The notes beneath the pieces are model-generated. The model was given only the letters and a program-made list of their open reading frames with translations, ran no database searches and was not told the DNA's origin. The position numbers and the translations under genes were made by a program. 64,000 nucleotides of DNA from JBEBVQ01 sp964527735 (GTDB lineage: Bacteria > Bacteroidota > Bacteroidia > Chitinophagales > Chitinophagaceae): contig CAZGPG010000007.1 of NCBI GenBank assembly GCA_964527735.1, positions 83,062 to 147,061 of the forward strand, read 5' to 3'. Of this stretch, positions 1 through 8,244 are shown piece by piece; position 1 is the first letter of the stretch, and each line of letters begins with the position of its first letter.

Positions 1-2
1 GC

Positions 3-890
3 TCTGATTTTGAAGCCGTGAAAGAAGTATTGCAGGAAGGCGGCTTTATCAATGACGTCCGTAGTTTTAATGTGCTGGCGCATCGCGCCAATTATCCCCG
101 GAAAATCTATCCCGGCAAGTATCATATAAAAAAGGGGATGAGCAATTATGAGTTGATCCGTCTGTTGCGCAGCGGGCGTCAGACATCCGTGCGGCTGGTG
201 ATCAACAAACTGCGTACGAAGGATGATTTTGCGCGGTTCGTGAGTTACAATCTGGAGGCCGATTCCGGCGCCATAAGGCGTTTGCTTGCCGATGAGGAAT
301 ACTTGTCTGAGTTTGGTCTGGATACCAATACGGCCTTATGCGCTATCTTGCCGGATACGTATGAATTCTTCTGGAACACCAGCGCTGATAAGGTGTTCCG
401 GAAAATAGAACGAAATTATGCCCGTTTCTGGACCGATGAACGTAAAGCGCAGGCACAGGCCAAAGGGCTTTCGCCCAAAGAAGCGGTAGTGCTGGCTTCG
501 ATCGTGGAGGAGGAAACCAACCGGCCGGACGAGAAGCCATTGATCGCAGGAGTATACCTCAACCGGCTGAAAAAAAGAATGAAATTGCAGGCTGATCCGA
601 CTGCCCGCTTTGCTTTTGGCGATTTTACGATCCGCCGTATCACTTCTGTACACACTGCGATTCCTTCTCCTTATAATACTTATTATGCACAGGGGCTGCC
701 GCCCGGTCCTATTTGTACGCCGGAAGCCAAAACAATACAAGCGGTACTGGATGCACCCGGGACGGATTATCTGTACTTCTGTGCCAGTGGTGACGGCAGC
801 GGCCGGCATTTGTTTGCCGTTACATACCGCGAGCATCTGGAAAATGCACGGGCCTATCACCGTATGCTGAATGAGCGGGGGGTACGGTAG
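3..890 (+). CDS. mltG: Endolytic murein transglycosylase MltG (5' end outside window)
   Basis: The product is a YceG-like endolytic transglycosylase that cleaves nascent glycan strands at the inner membrane and so limits peptidoglycan chain length. The frame is open from the first complete codon, so the membrane anchor and the first part of the LysM-like region lie upstream of the window. Visible are the KIYPGKYHIKKGMSN segment, the catalytic region SIVEEETN (active-site Glu near bases 505-515), the QADPTARFA substrate loop and the conserved YNTYYAQGLPPGPICTP motif near the C-terminus. About 296 residues are present of a usual 340-350. The C-terminus looks complete. Confidence in the family is high; the true start cannot be seen. 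Confidence 0.95.
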   Translation, partial: SDFEAVKEVLQEGGFINDVRSFNVLAHRANYPRKIYPGKYHIKKGMSNYELIRLLRSGRQTSVRLVINKLRTKDDFARFVSYNLEADSGAIRRLLADEEYLSEFGLDTNTALCAILPDTYEFFWNTSADKVFRKIERNYARFWTDERKAQAQAKGLSPKEAVVLASIVEEETNRPDEKPLIAGVYLNRLKKRMKLQADPTARFAFGDFTIRRITSVHTAIPSPYNTYYAQGLPPGPICTPEAKTIQAVLDAPGTDYLYFCASGDGSGRHLFAVTYREHLENARAYHRMLNERGVR

Positions 891-993
891 TCAGGAATGA
901 GGGGTGAGGGGGCCTTGAACTTGTTCCAACTGATATATAATTGGCTTAATTTTAGACGGCGCAGCCAGCCCGGTTATATAAAGTCCAACGACG

Positions 994-1512
994 ATGATGT
1001 TTGATATCCAACCCATATTAGAGAATGACACGGTCATACTTTATCCCTTGCAGGAAGAAGATTTTGAAGCTTTATATGTGGTAGCCGCTGACCCGAAGGT
1101 GTGGGAGCAGCATCCGAATAAAGACCGTTGGCGGAGAGATGTGTTCCGTACATTTTTTGAGGGAGCCATGCAAAGCAAGGGTGCATTTAAGATCGTAGAC
1201 AAGGCAACCGGACAGATTGCTGGCAGCACCCGTATCTATGATTTTGACGAGCAGGAGAACAGCATATTGATCGGGTACACTTTTTACGGAAGGAACTACT
1301 GGGGCAAGGGCATCAATCATGCTGTGAAAAAAATGATGCTTGCATATCTTTTTCAGTTTGTGTCAAAAGTGTATTTCCATATCGGGACAAATAATATCCG
1401 CTCTCAGATTGCCATTGCCCGTTTAGGAGCAGAAAAAGTGGCTGAGCAGGAAATCACTTATTATGGAGAGACACCTAAGCTGAACTATATTTATGCGATT
1501 ATTAAACCCTGA
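994..1512 (+). CDS. GNAT family N-acetyltransferase (RimJ/RimL-like)
   Basis: A 172-residue single-domain acetyltransferase of the RimJ/RimL type, expected to transfer acetyl from acetyl-CoA to an amine. The substrate cannot be told from sequence. The fold is recognisable from the N-terminal LYPLQEEDFEALY segment, the GSTRIYDFDEQENSILIGYTF strand pair (residues about 72-92), the acetyl-CoA loop GRNYWGKGINHAV, and the IGTNNIRSQIAIARLGAEKV segment typical of the C-terminal half. Two ATG codons (994 and 997) are adjacent; the first is used here. It stands alone between mltG and the convergent cytochrome c gene. Family confidence is high, substrate unknown. Confidence 0.85.
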   Translation: MMFDIQPILENDTVILYPLQEEDFEALYVVAADPKVWEQHPNKDRWRRDVFRTFFEGAMQSKGAFKIVDKATGQIAGSTRIYDFDEQENSILIGYTFYGRNYWGKGINHAVKKMMLAYLFQFVSKVYFHIGTNNIRSQIAIARLGAEKVAEQEITYYGETPKLNYIYAIIKP

Positions 1513-1628
1513 TGCGGAGCCGCTGCAGCAAGTGCTTATCAACTCCCTAAGAATTTTATGCGTTTCGGTTATGCCGTCGTGATATCTGAATTATATGAAA
1601 TAGATGCCTGGTGGTATATACCTGGCAA

Positions 1629-1955
1629 TTACAATTTCCTCAGCTTTTTCAGATACAGTGCAATATCTTTCAGATCCTGCTTCGACAACAGGTCTTTATC
1701 GAATGCTGGCATTACTCCCATACCATGGCGTGCCTGGAACCGTGTGAGAAAGCCGGGTACGGTAGTTACCGATGGTCCCAGTCCCGTTTCACCAGAAGGA
1801 TGACATTGGTAGCAATAGGTAAGATATAGCGACTCACCGTTCTTAATCCTCGGCTTGGTAGTATCTACGACTTTTCCGCTGATCGGTTCGGTTTTCCGTA
1901 CTGCACATGAGAAAATAAAGACGGTGATGCATAGTATGAACAGATACTTTCTCAT
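1629..1955 (-). CDS. Small c-type cytochrome lipoprotein
   Basis: A 108-residue monoheme cytochrome c. The N-terminus is a lipoprotein signal peptide with a lipobox ending FIFSC at residue 17, so the protein is probably anchored in a membrane facing the periplasm. The heme attachment motif is CYQCH (residues about 48-52). The conserved methionine ligand region is GMGVMPAFDKDLLSKQDLKDIALYL, with Met near residue 81. It is the last gene of a minus-strand operon, starting two bases after the stop of the PQQ-type dehydrogenase gene, and is the obvious electron acceptor for it. That pairing is inferred from the family and the spacing. Confidence 0.9.
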   Translation of the reverse strand: MRKYLFILCITVFIFSCAVRKTEPISGKVVDTTKPRIKNGESLYLTYCYQCHPSGETGLGPSVTTVPGFLTRFQARHGMGVMPAFDKDLLSKQDLKDIALYLKKLRKL

Positions 1956-1957
1956 GG

Positions 1958-3406
1958 CTATTTGTTTTTTGTAATCTTCCAGATAATACCGGTTCCCTCT
2001 ATCGGTTGCGGTCCCCGCCCGGTCATTTTTAAAACACCGAAGTCGATGATATACATGGCATCTCCGGTAGGATTGAATTTCACTGCCAGCGGGCGCTCAA
2101 GTCCGCCGCGTTCCAGCTTACTGGCCGGGCCGTTTTTCTTCCCTTTATTAACTGCAAAATCCTGTATGACACCGGTCTTTACATCTACCCGTACCACTTT
2201 GAAGCCGACAGGGCCGAGGACTTTGCCCACGCCCGGCGACATATCTCCAAACTCAGCCACAAAGGCTTCTCCGGCATGGCCGAATGCCGGGTTGGTGGAA
2301 AAATCAAAACCATTGGCAGAGGAATGCACGGCGAATACAGCCACCGGTTTGGGTGGTGTGCCGGGATAGTTCTGCAGTAATGGCTTTATTTCATCTTTCC
2401 CCGGTGCGCGGAATTTTCCTGCCATGGAAATACCTGCTGAAAAATCCGGGAATCCGTACCATTTACCTTCTTCCAGCTCCCACAGCACATCTGCCGTGCC
2501 CCACACCGGCCGGCTGCCCCGGTCATCATAAGCATTTTCAGTAACGTATATCCGTCCGTCAGGCGCTAATGCCAGGCCGTATGGGTTCCTGAAACCCCAG
2601 GCAACCAGTTCGGGCTTTCCGCCATTCAGCGGGATCCTCATTACGGCTCCGTTGCAGGGTATACGTCCTTTAATCACTTGTCCGGCTTCGGTAGGTGTGC
2701 CAAATGGAACATAAGCACCGGTGACGGCCTTATCTCCCGGCTCATCGGTAAGCACGTTTTCGGAAGAGAAATTTTCTCCTGTAAGCATAATGTCTTCACA
2801 TGGAATATCATGAAAATCTTTCTTTCTCGGCAGCCATCCGAAGTCGTGATTATCGGTGCCGACCACACCGGAATTGGTTGCCGTTCCCTGGCCGAAATAG
2901 ATATAACCATCCCTGATCACGAGATGGTCTGTATGATGGTCGCCCTGGCTTGGCAGGCCGGACAGGAGCACCTGTTGCTTTCCGTCGGGAGTGATCTTTA
3001 ATATCTTACCGCCTTCGAGCGCACCACCTTCAGAAACATAAAAAGCGCCCTGATGGTACACAACGCTTGTCCAGGGGCCGTTCCGCCCGCCTGAAGCCAC
3101 TTCCCGGGCCGTTCCGTGGACATCGATCCTGAGGAGCCTGGGTGATTTCCACACTTCACCGTATGAATAGCCGGTCTCGATCACGTACAGGTTGCCCTTG
3201 TCATCGAACGTGGCAGACGCAGGAAAGGTAAGGCCGTTGCTGACAGCCTCCGCCCGGTAACCCGGTGGCAAGGCAATATCTGACGCATTGATTGGCCGTT
3301 CCGGTGTACCGGAGACCTGCCCGCCGCCCTTTGACGGACGGACGCTGTAACAGCCCATGCTGCAACAGCATACGATAACACATAACCATACAATTCCTTT
3401 TCTCAT
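1958..3406 (-). CDS. PQQ-dependent sugar dehydrogenase / sorbosone dehydrogenase-like lipoprotein
   Basis: A six-bladed beta-propeller of the soluble glucose/L-sorbosone dehydrogenase class (about 482 residues), expected to oxidise a sugar or alcohol using PQQ. Landmarks are the opening LPPGYRAEAVSNGLTFPASATF, the GRNGPWTSVVYHQGAFYVSEGG strand set, QGDHHTDHLVIRDGYIYFGQGT with the histidine-rich active-site loop, and the late WGFRNPYGLALAPDGRIYVTEN motif. I chose the ATG at 3406 rather than the in-frame ATG at 3439 because it gives a standard lipoprotein signal (MRKG then a hydrophobic run ending CCSMGC). It lies between the outer-membrane barrel gene upstream and the cytochrome c gene downstream. 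The substrate is unknown, and PQQ synthesis genes are not in the window. Confidence 0.82.
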   Translation of the reverse strand: MRKGIVWLCVIVCCCSMGCYSVRPSKGGGQVSGTPERPINASDIALPPGYRAEAVSNGLTFPASATFDDKGNLYVIETGYSYGEVWKSPRLLRIDVHGTAREVASGGRNGPWTSVVYHQGAFYVSEGGALEGGKILKITPDGKQQVLLSGLPSQGDHHTDHLVIRDGYIYFGQGTATNSGVVGTDNHDFGWLPRKKDFHDIPCEDIMLTGENFSSENVLTDEPGDKAVTGAYVPFGTPTEAGQVIKGRIPCNGAVMRIPLNGGKPELVAWGFRNPYGLALAPDGRIYVTENAYDDRGSRPVWGTADVLWELEEGKWYGFPDFSAGISMAGKFRAPGKDEIKPLLQNYPGTPPKPVAVFAVHSSANGFDFSTNPAFGHAGEAFVAEFGDMSPGVGKVLGPVGFKVVRVDVKTGVIQDFAVNKGKKNGPASKLERGGLERPLAVKFNPTGDAMYIIDFGVLKMTGRGPQPIEGTGIIWKITKNK

Positions 3407-3453
3407 GTACAAGTTTTGTTGTATTCTTAGAAAAACCATTCCATCCGGTACGT

Positions 3454-4533
3454 TCAGAAAGACTCACCGAAGGATATATAAAAGCCATTCTGTCCTTCGA
3501 CCCCGGCAGCATAGTCCAGACGCAGGTTAATGCGGTCTTTGCGATCTATCAGAAACCTGATGCCGCCGCCATAATTGGGTTTGATATGCCGGAAACCCAG
3601 TTCCTGCGCATCTGCATATAATTTTGTTATCCCCCCAAATGCCGCGAGCCCTATTCTCCAAACGATGTGTTGCCTTATCTCGCCTTGCAGCGTGCTCATA
3701 TTCCGTTCCCGGTATCTGCCGTAAAAATATCCCCGGACCATCTTGTCGCCGCCGGCAATGGCATAGTCGAAAAAAGGCGGACTACCGAAAGTGAACTCAT
3801 TGTACAGGCGGACGGCGCCTACGGTACCGGTAGAGATTGCTGTATAATAGCGCAAATCTGTATGTAGTTTGATGTAGGATGCCGCCGCTGTGTAATTATA
3901 CGTGTTGGTCAGCTCCAGGTACACACCTTCCGAGGCATTGAGGAGATTGTTCCTCGTATCTTTCAATAAGGTATAACCCAGGCCGTAGGTTATGGCGTCG
4001 TACAATTCCTGAAAGGCTCTGGTGTCCATATTGTATCGCACTGCATGGTAGTTTAGGTAGCGTATTCGCGGACCTGCGAAGAACCGCCCCGGTATTTCCC
4101 TGAGCAGATTAATATCCGTAACGAACCGCCTGCTTTGATAATGGGTTAGAAAAGAGGCGGGTGTGGTAGCCCCGATGCCGAAATACTGATCGGGATATTC
4201 CGAATAATGGATCGTACCCTGGGTATACCATTTTTCTTTCTCGAAGAAATATGCCCATACGGTCTCGAGAATCACCTGTTTTCTCCAGGTGTAATTAAAT
4301 TCGAGTTTGGCATTGGAAACGCGTGTAACGCTATCACGATATAAATCCAGCATGAGTAGTGAAACCACCCCCACATACGCGCCGGTTTCGGGTGTGTACC
4401 CGAATGCAGGAACGGGCAATACTTTAATCCGCGGATCTGGTTTGTTGACCGGCTTCGGTGGTATCTCCTGGCCGCTAATGATATAGGCAGACATAAGAGA
4501 TGTCAGGGATAATGTAGATATCTTCCATCGCAT
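3454..4533 (-). CDS. BamA/D15-like outer-membrane beta-barrel protein
   Basis: A 359-residue exported protein with a short signal peptide (MRWKISTLSLTSLMSAYIISG then QEIPP), followed by a series of alternating aromatic/polar beta strands. It ends in YISFGESF, with the terminal phenylalanine typical of barrels inserted by the Bam machinery. Segments such as VPAFGYTPETGAYVG, GGDKMVRGYFYGRYR (a D15-type motif) and YGGGIRFLIDRKDRINLRLDYA match the surface-antigen/Omp85 C-terminal barrel; no POTRA repeats are present. It is the first gene of the minus-strand operon with the PQQ-type dehydrogenase and cytochrome c. It could be a dedicated pore for that system, which is inference. Confidence 0.75.
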   Translation of the reverse strand: MRWKISTLSLTSLMSAYIISGQEIPPKPVNKPDPRIKVLPVPAFGYTPETGAYVGVVSLLMLDLYRDSVTRVSNAKLEFNYTWRKQVILETVWAYFFEKEKWYTQGTIHYSEYPDQYFGIGATTPASFLTHYQSRRFVTDINLLREIPGRFFAGPRIRYLNYHAVRYNMDTRAFQELYDAITYGLGYTLLKDTRNNLLNASEGVYLELTNTYNYTAAASYIKLHTDLRYYTAISTGTVGAVRLYNEFTFGSPPFFDYAIAGGDKMVRGYFYGRYRERNMSTLQGEIRQHIVWRIGLAAFGGITKLYADAQELGFRHIKPNYGGGIRFLIDRKDRINLRLDYAAGVEGQNGFYISFGESF

Positions 4534-4724
4534 GATCAGTAACCGGGTTTATCTGTAAACAGAAAGTGTATGATTCTTTTCTTTTGTGAAACAAAATGAT
4601 CTTCAACCGTTCAAAGCTGTGCAGTAAAATGATGCCCCTGCAAAAACTTACCCGGGCGCCGGGTGGAACGAAATTTATAGCATAGTTAGCATCAACTTTA
4701 TTGTACACTTTTAAACATACCACT

Positions 4725-5285
4725 ATGCCAAACACAAAAACAGCTAAAACCGCTAAAACCACAACGCGGGCGGCTGCTAACGGATCAATGGAACAATCAA
4801 AATTTCACCAGCTTTTTGTCGACCAGATAAAAGACATCTACTGGGCCGAAAAACAACTGGTGAAAGCCCTGCCTAAAATGCAAAAGGGCGCAACCTCAGA
4901 AGAGCTTAAAGAGGCTATTGATATGCATCTGGAAGAAACCCGGATTCATGTAGAGCGTCTGGAAGATGTCTTTGATATGCTGGGCAAGAAAGCAACAGGT
5001 AAAAAATGCCCGGCTATGGAAGGGCTTATTGAAGAAGGAAATGAAATGATGAGCGATACGGAAGCAGATTCTATGGTGCGCGATGCAGGCATCATCATTG
5101 CCGCACAGAAAGTTGAACATTACGAGATCGCTTCCTACGGCGGGTTGGTAGCCCTGGCAAATACGATGGGACATACCGAAATTGCGCAGGTGCTGCAGCA
5201 AACACTTGAAGAAGAAAAAGAGGCAGACGTAAAACTTACTGAAATTGCTGAACAGTTTGTCAATGAAGAAGCTGCCGAAGAATAA
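4725..5285 (+). CDS. Ferritin-like DUF892 (YciE/YciF) protein
   Basis: A 186-residue four-helix-bundle protein of the YciF/DUF892 ferritin-like family, cytoplasmic and usually stress-induced. A lysine/threonine-rich leader precedes the core, which begins FHQLFVDQIKDIYWAEKQL with Glu ligands in the first helix. Further metal-ligand helices are MHLEETRIHVERLEDVF, IIAAQKVEHYEIASYGGLV and ILQ/TLEEEKEADVKL-like segments. The ATG at 4725 is preferred over one at 4701, because the later start gives the usual short basic N-terminus. It heads a run of small plus-strand genes (to 6149). Members probably bind a di-iron centre; the cellular role is not established. Confidence 0.88.
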   Translation: MPNTKTAKTAKTTTRAAANGSMEQSKFHQLFVDQIKDIYWAEKQLVKALPKMQKGATSEELKEAIDMHLEETRIHVERLEDVFDMLGKKATGKKCPAMEGLIEEGNEMMSDTEADSMVRDAGIIIAAQKVEHYEIASYGGLVALANTMGHTEIAQVLQQTLEEEKEADVKLTEIAEQFVNEEAAEE

Positions 5286-5360
5286 TAATGAGGAAACAAT
5301 CGTCACCGATTCGCTTTTCAGATGAATACATACTTATTGTTTACTTTATAAATCAAGAAA

Positions 5361-5600
5361 ATGGGCACAGATATTAATTCAGGCCACCGGGAAGGAAAAG
5401 TGGCTAAAGCGATCGAAGACAAAACGGCCAGGCTGCCTTCAGATGTGTTTTTATGGGCATCTTTGGGAGTCATGGCGCTTTCGATCAGTTTAAAATGTAT
5501 GCGACACAAACACACAGCTCTGTTTGTAGGACAATGGGCGGCGCCTCCGCTGCTTTTCGGGATATATAATAAACTGGTAAAGCAAAGCGGGCACGATTAG
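5361..5600 (+). CDS. Small hypothetical membrane-associated protein
   Basis: A 79-residue protein with no family I can name. Residues 1-27 are polar (MGTDINSGHREGKVAKAIED). They are followed by a hydrophobic stretch (DVFLWASLGVMALSISLKC) and, after a basic RHKH turn, a second moderately hydrophobic stretch (TALFVGQWAAPPLLFGIYNKL). This suggests two membrane-spanning or membrane-associated helices. It follows the DUF892 gene by 75 bases in the same direction, and small proteins of this shape often sit next to DUF892 genes in Bacteroidota. Function unknown. Confidence 0.7.
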   Translation: MGTDINSGHREGKVAKAIEDKTARLPSDVFLWASLGVMALSISLKCMRHKHTALFVGQWAAPPLLFGIYNKLVKQSGHD

Positions 5601-5641
5601 TTTTAGTTGCGCAGGAGGATGTTTGCATGGTTATAATAACA

Positions 5642-5720
5642 CGGGATTTACGGATGGAAAGAATTGCGAATTACCGGATAATCCGTAACAGTTCTTTAAT
5701 CTGCATCATCCGTGATCCCG
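5642..5720. repeat. Imperfect inverted repeat in intergenic region
   Basis: CGGGATTTACGGATG (5642-5656) is matched on the other side by CATCCGTGATCCCG (5707-5720), with a CCGGATAATCCG inner palindrome between them. It lies between two small plus-strand genes and may act as a transcription terminator or be an interspersed palindromic repeat. Confidence 0.5.
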
Positions 5721-5780
5721 ACTATGACCGCATGCTACGTAAATTAGTTAACAACACTGGTTTGTAAATACATTATTATT

Positions 5781-6149
5781 ATGAAAAAGTCAGCATCTTC
5801 TCCGCAAGCAAATAATAACGCTTCGGCCATGAATTCCCTCAGCACATGTCTGACCAAGGCAATCGGTAACGGATTTACTGTGAATTTTAAAGTAAACCGG
5901 GACGGAAGATTGCATATGGAGTCGGAGCAGGGCAGTTACGCTCCGGATCAGGTGCAGATCGTGAACTTCTATCGTTTTGAAGGGGAATCCGATCCCGCAG
6001 ACAATAGTATCTTATACCTGATCGAGACATCGGATCAGACAAAAGGCACACTGATTGACGCCTACGGCCCGTATGCCCAGGAGCATATTTCGCAGTTTAT
6101 CAAGCAGGTGGAAGATATCCAGAAGCAGGAGGGAGGTTATAAGCCGTAG
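5781..6149 (+). CDS. Small conserved Bacteroidota protein, often mis-labelled phosphoribosylpyrophosphate synthetase
   Basis: A 122-residue cytoplasmic protein. The core from residue 35 runs FTVNFKVNRDGRLHMESEQGSYAPDQVQIVNFYRFEGESDP, then ILYLIETSDQTKGTLIDAYGPYA. This RFEG-S-DP ... SILY-IE ... KG-L-DAYG pattern belongs to a small Bacteroidota family that databases often carry under the name phosphoribosylpyrophosphate synthetase. It has none of the PRPP-binding or catalytic motifs of real Prs, so I do not accept that function. It follows the DUF892 block and may share a stress role, which is inference from position only. Confidence 0.7.
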   Translation: MKKSASSPQANNNASAMNSLSTCLTKAIGNGFTVNFKVNRDGRLHMESEQGSYAPDQVQIVNFYRFEGESDPADNSILYLIETSDQTKGTLIDAYGPYAQEHISQFIKQVEDIQKQEGGYKP

Positions 6150-6224
6150 ATTACACGGCGGACATCCTTTCCGGGTAAGGCTGGAATTTGCCGGAAGTTA
6201 CAATCCATCTGTGATGTATATCTG

Positions 6225-7511
6225 CTAATGCGCAAACCCGGTATCGAACGCAAGCATACGCTCGGCCGGTGGATTGTAATATCCGTATTTCAGGTCGGGA
6301 AATTCTTCCCGGATCAGATCCATCATCTGGCGGATGCCCATGCATTCGCCAGTGTCGGTAATGCTCATTTTACCCAGATACCAGTCCGGATCGATGTTGA
6401 AGTTGCGCCACTGGATCATACTGAGGTTCGTGGCGCGGATCAGCGTACGCAGGGCTTCATATTCTTCAATGCTGTCGGTCATTCCGGGGAAGGTAAAGTA
6501 GTTGATGGACGTCCATCCGCCATATCGGTTTACGATACGGAGGCTCTCCACGATGTCCCCGAAGCGATAATTATTAGGTTGATAATATTTGGTATAAACA
6601 TCTTCCCGTGCAGAATTGGTACTGACGCGGATGCTGCTCAGCCCTGCCTTCATGAGCGCTTCAACAGCATCGGGCTTACTGCCGTTTGTGTTGATGTTGA
6701 TGCTTCCTTTGGCAGTGTGTTTTCGTATTTCAATAATGGAGGCGCGGATGGTTTCCCACATCAGCAGCGGCTCGCCTTCGCATCCCTGTCCGAAGCTGAT
6801 GATCGGGTAGGGGGCAGTTTCGAGATGCGGTACGGTATATTCCACGATCTCAGCGGCAGTTGGCTTGAAGGTGAGACGATCCTGGTTGGATACAATAGTC
6901 TCTTCCTGCGGCTGGAATGATATGCAGCCGATGCAGTTGGCATTGCAGGCCGGAGAGACCGGTACGGGGCATTCCCAGCGCCCCATGAAATAATTCCGGG
7001 CAGCAGGGCAATGATAAGTGAGTGCGCAGTTGTCCGCGAGATGCTGCACCAGCCGGTTGTGCGGATAAGCGGCTTGCAAATGACTGACGCCTTTTTGAAT
7101 CTCTTTTTCGTTATATCCCGAACATTCCTGCCTGATATCCTGCTCGATGCGCATTGCCGGCACGAGGAAAATCCCGTCCCGCCATCCTGCAGCCGTATAG
7201 CAAAACAAGGGCAGGGTAGGCGCATCGGGCAGCGTTTCATAGGCTGCCAGATAAAAGCCGGTGTGCGCCGGCGGAATGAAAGCCGCAACAGCCCATCCTT
7301 TTTCGCACAGGCGCATCTCGCCTGTTTGCACATCAATACCAATACCTCTTCTTCCAGGCAGTTCATACTGCGATCCTCCGTCCGGCAGCGGTATCCATTC
7401 ATCTGCTGCTATAGGTACTGCATCCCAGCCACTGCGCCCGACAGCGTATAGCGATGTGTCTTCGAAGATATTGCCATTCCCGTCAGAATACAGGATATAA
7501 GGTTGAGCCAT
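6225..7511 (-). CDS. Radical SAM protein with long N-terminal extension
   Basis: A 428-residue protein with a radical SAM core. The iron-sulfur cluster motif is CNANCIGC (C-x3-C-x2-C, residues about 188-195). It is followed by ISFGQGCEGEPLL (residues about 240-252), the GSININTNGSKPDAVEALMKAG strand and SIRVSTNSA, all typical of the SAM barrel. The first 185 residues are not part of the barrel and contain further cysteines (CSGYNEK, CALTYHCPAARNYFMGRWECP). The gene is the second of a two-gene minus-strand operon, starting 8 bases after the stop of a small membrane-protein gene. The substrate cannot be told; no precursor peptide is visible nearby. Confidence 0.88.
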   Translation of the reverse strand: MAQPYILYSDGNGNIFEDTSLYAVGRSGWDAVPIAADEWIPLPDGGSQYELPGRRGIGIDVQTGEMRLCEKGWAVAAFIPPAHTGFYLAAYETLPDAPTLPLFCYTAAGWRDGIFLVPAMRIEQDIRQECSGYNEKEIQKGVSHLQAAYPHNRLVQHLADNCALTYHCPAARNYFMGRWECPVPVSPACNANCIGCISFQPQEETIVSNQDRLTFKPTAAEIVEYTVPHLETAPYPIISFGQGCEGEPLLMWETIRASIIEIRKHTAKGSININTNGSKPDAVEALMKAGLSSIRVSTNSAREDVYTKYYQPNNYRFGDIVESLRIVNRYGGWTSINYFTFPGMTDSIEEYEALRTLIRATNLSMIQWRNFNIDPDWYLGKMSITDTGECMGIRQMMDLIREEFPDLKYGYYNPPAERMLAFDTGFAH

Positions 7512-7519
7512 ATGCGGAT

Positions 7520-8161
7520 TTACCAGTTGCTTTTTATTCTATTTGCCTTTCCGGCTTCGATCTGTGTTATGCACCATGCTTCTAATGTTCCCGGGTCGAA
7601 AGCCGGTGGCTGCACATTCCATTGCATCAAATGATTATCATGACAGTCTATTGTAAGTACGCCAAAACGGAAGATAACCCGTTCTACTTCAGGCCAGGAT
7701 AGTTGTTTTCTTCGTGATGTCACAGGCAACCGGATAACGTCTTCGCTAAATGCAATATACTGCCGCCGGTTTTTACCCCGCTCCCAGAAAAGGGAAAATG
7801 CCAGTGTAACGCTGACGATGCCCGACATGGCAGCCGGTATCCACCATTGGAACATGGTGAAGAATGCTGCAGTGCCGGAGAGCATGATGAGTTCGGCGAT
7901 GCGAAATATATGGTTGATATGTGGGTTGAGCAGCCACCGGTTCCGGAAAATAACAATGCCCAGCAGTGCCAGGCCCGCCAGAATGCACGAAGCGCCGGCG
8001 ATGAGTACTGCGGCGCCGGAAACAGGAAGTGACGGAGCATAGCTCCTGATCAGGAAGCACAGCCCTCCTGCGCCGGTAAGTGTCAGCGCAGCAATCAGGT
8101 GTAATGCCGTGACCTGGTGTGGTTTAATGCGTTCTTCCACCAGTTCCAGAGTGAAATTCAT
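7520..8161 (-). CDS. Predicted four-helix membrane protein, function unknown
   Basis: A 213-residue protein with four strongly hydrophobic helices in its first 120 residues (LHLIAALTLTGAGGLCFLI; AAVLIAGASCILAGLALLGIVIF; IAELIMLSGTAAFFTMFQWW; AAMSGIVSVTLAFSLFW). After these comes a soluble tail with EDVIRLPVTSRRKQLSWPEVERV, resembling PH-like or DUF-type regulatory tails of membrane proteins. The start was set at 8161 because a TAnnTTTG promoter element (8167-8174) lies five bases upstream. The longer open frame to 8200 would run through the promoter. It is co-transcribed with the radical SAM gene. Confidence 0.72.
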   Translation of the reverse strand: MNFTLELVEERIKPHQVTALHLIAALTLTGAGGLCFLIRSYAPSLPVSGAAVLIAGASCILAGLALLGIVIFRNRWLLNPHINHIFRIAELIMLSGTAAFFTMFQWWIPAAMSGIVSVTLAFSLFWERGKNRRQYIAFSEDVIRLPVTSRRKQLSWPEVERVIFRFGVLTIDCHDNHLMQWNVQPPAFDPGTLEAWCITQIEAGKANRIKSNW

Positions 8162-8166
8162 AGTTG

Positions 8167-8174
8167 CAAAGGTA
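8167..8174 (-). promoter_or_regulatory. Bacteroidota -7 promoter element, five bases before a start codon
   Basis: On the minus strand the sequence reads TACCTTTG, a full match to TAnnTTTG, then CAACT and the ATG at 8161. In this phylum transcription starts a few bases after this element, so the mRNA would have almost no leader. An upstream TTG lies 23 bases away, slightly more than the usual 19-21. Confidence 0.6.
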
Positions 8175-8198
8175 CGGGGGACATTTGACACTTGTTTC

Positions 8199-8234
8199 AA
8201 TTAGCCAATGTGATAATTAGCTGATGGGCTAATT
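8199..8234. repeat. AATTAGC-type palindromic repeat, copy 1
   Basis: AATTAGCC (8199-8206) and GGCTAATT (8227-8234) form an 8-bp stem around AATGTGATAATTAGCTGATG. The same words recur at 18839, 32321, 46182, 54543, 55400 and 58635. This copy lies between the response regulator gene end and the membrane-protein promoter. Confidence 0.7.
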
Positions 8235-8244
8235 AAATTGGATT

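Noticed and set aside
4654..4668. Short palindrome ACCCGG-GCG-CCGGGT between divergent genes
   Set aside because: The stem is only six bases with no repeated copy; too little to support an operator.
5781..6149. Phosphoribosylpyrophosphate synthetase
   Set aside because: The family name exists in databases but the protein is only 122 residues and has no PRPP-binding loop or catalytic motif.
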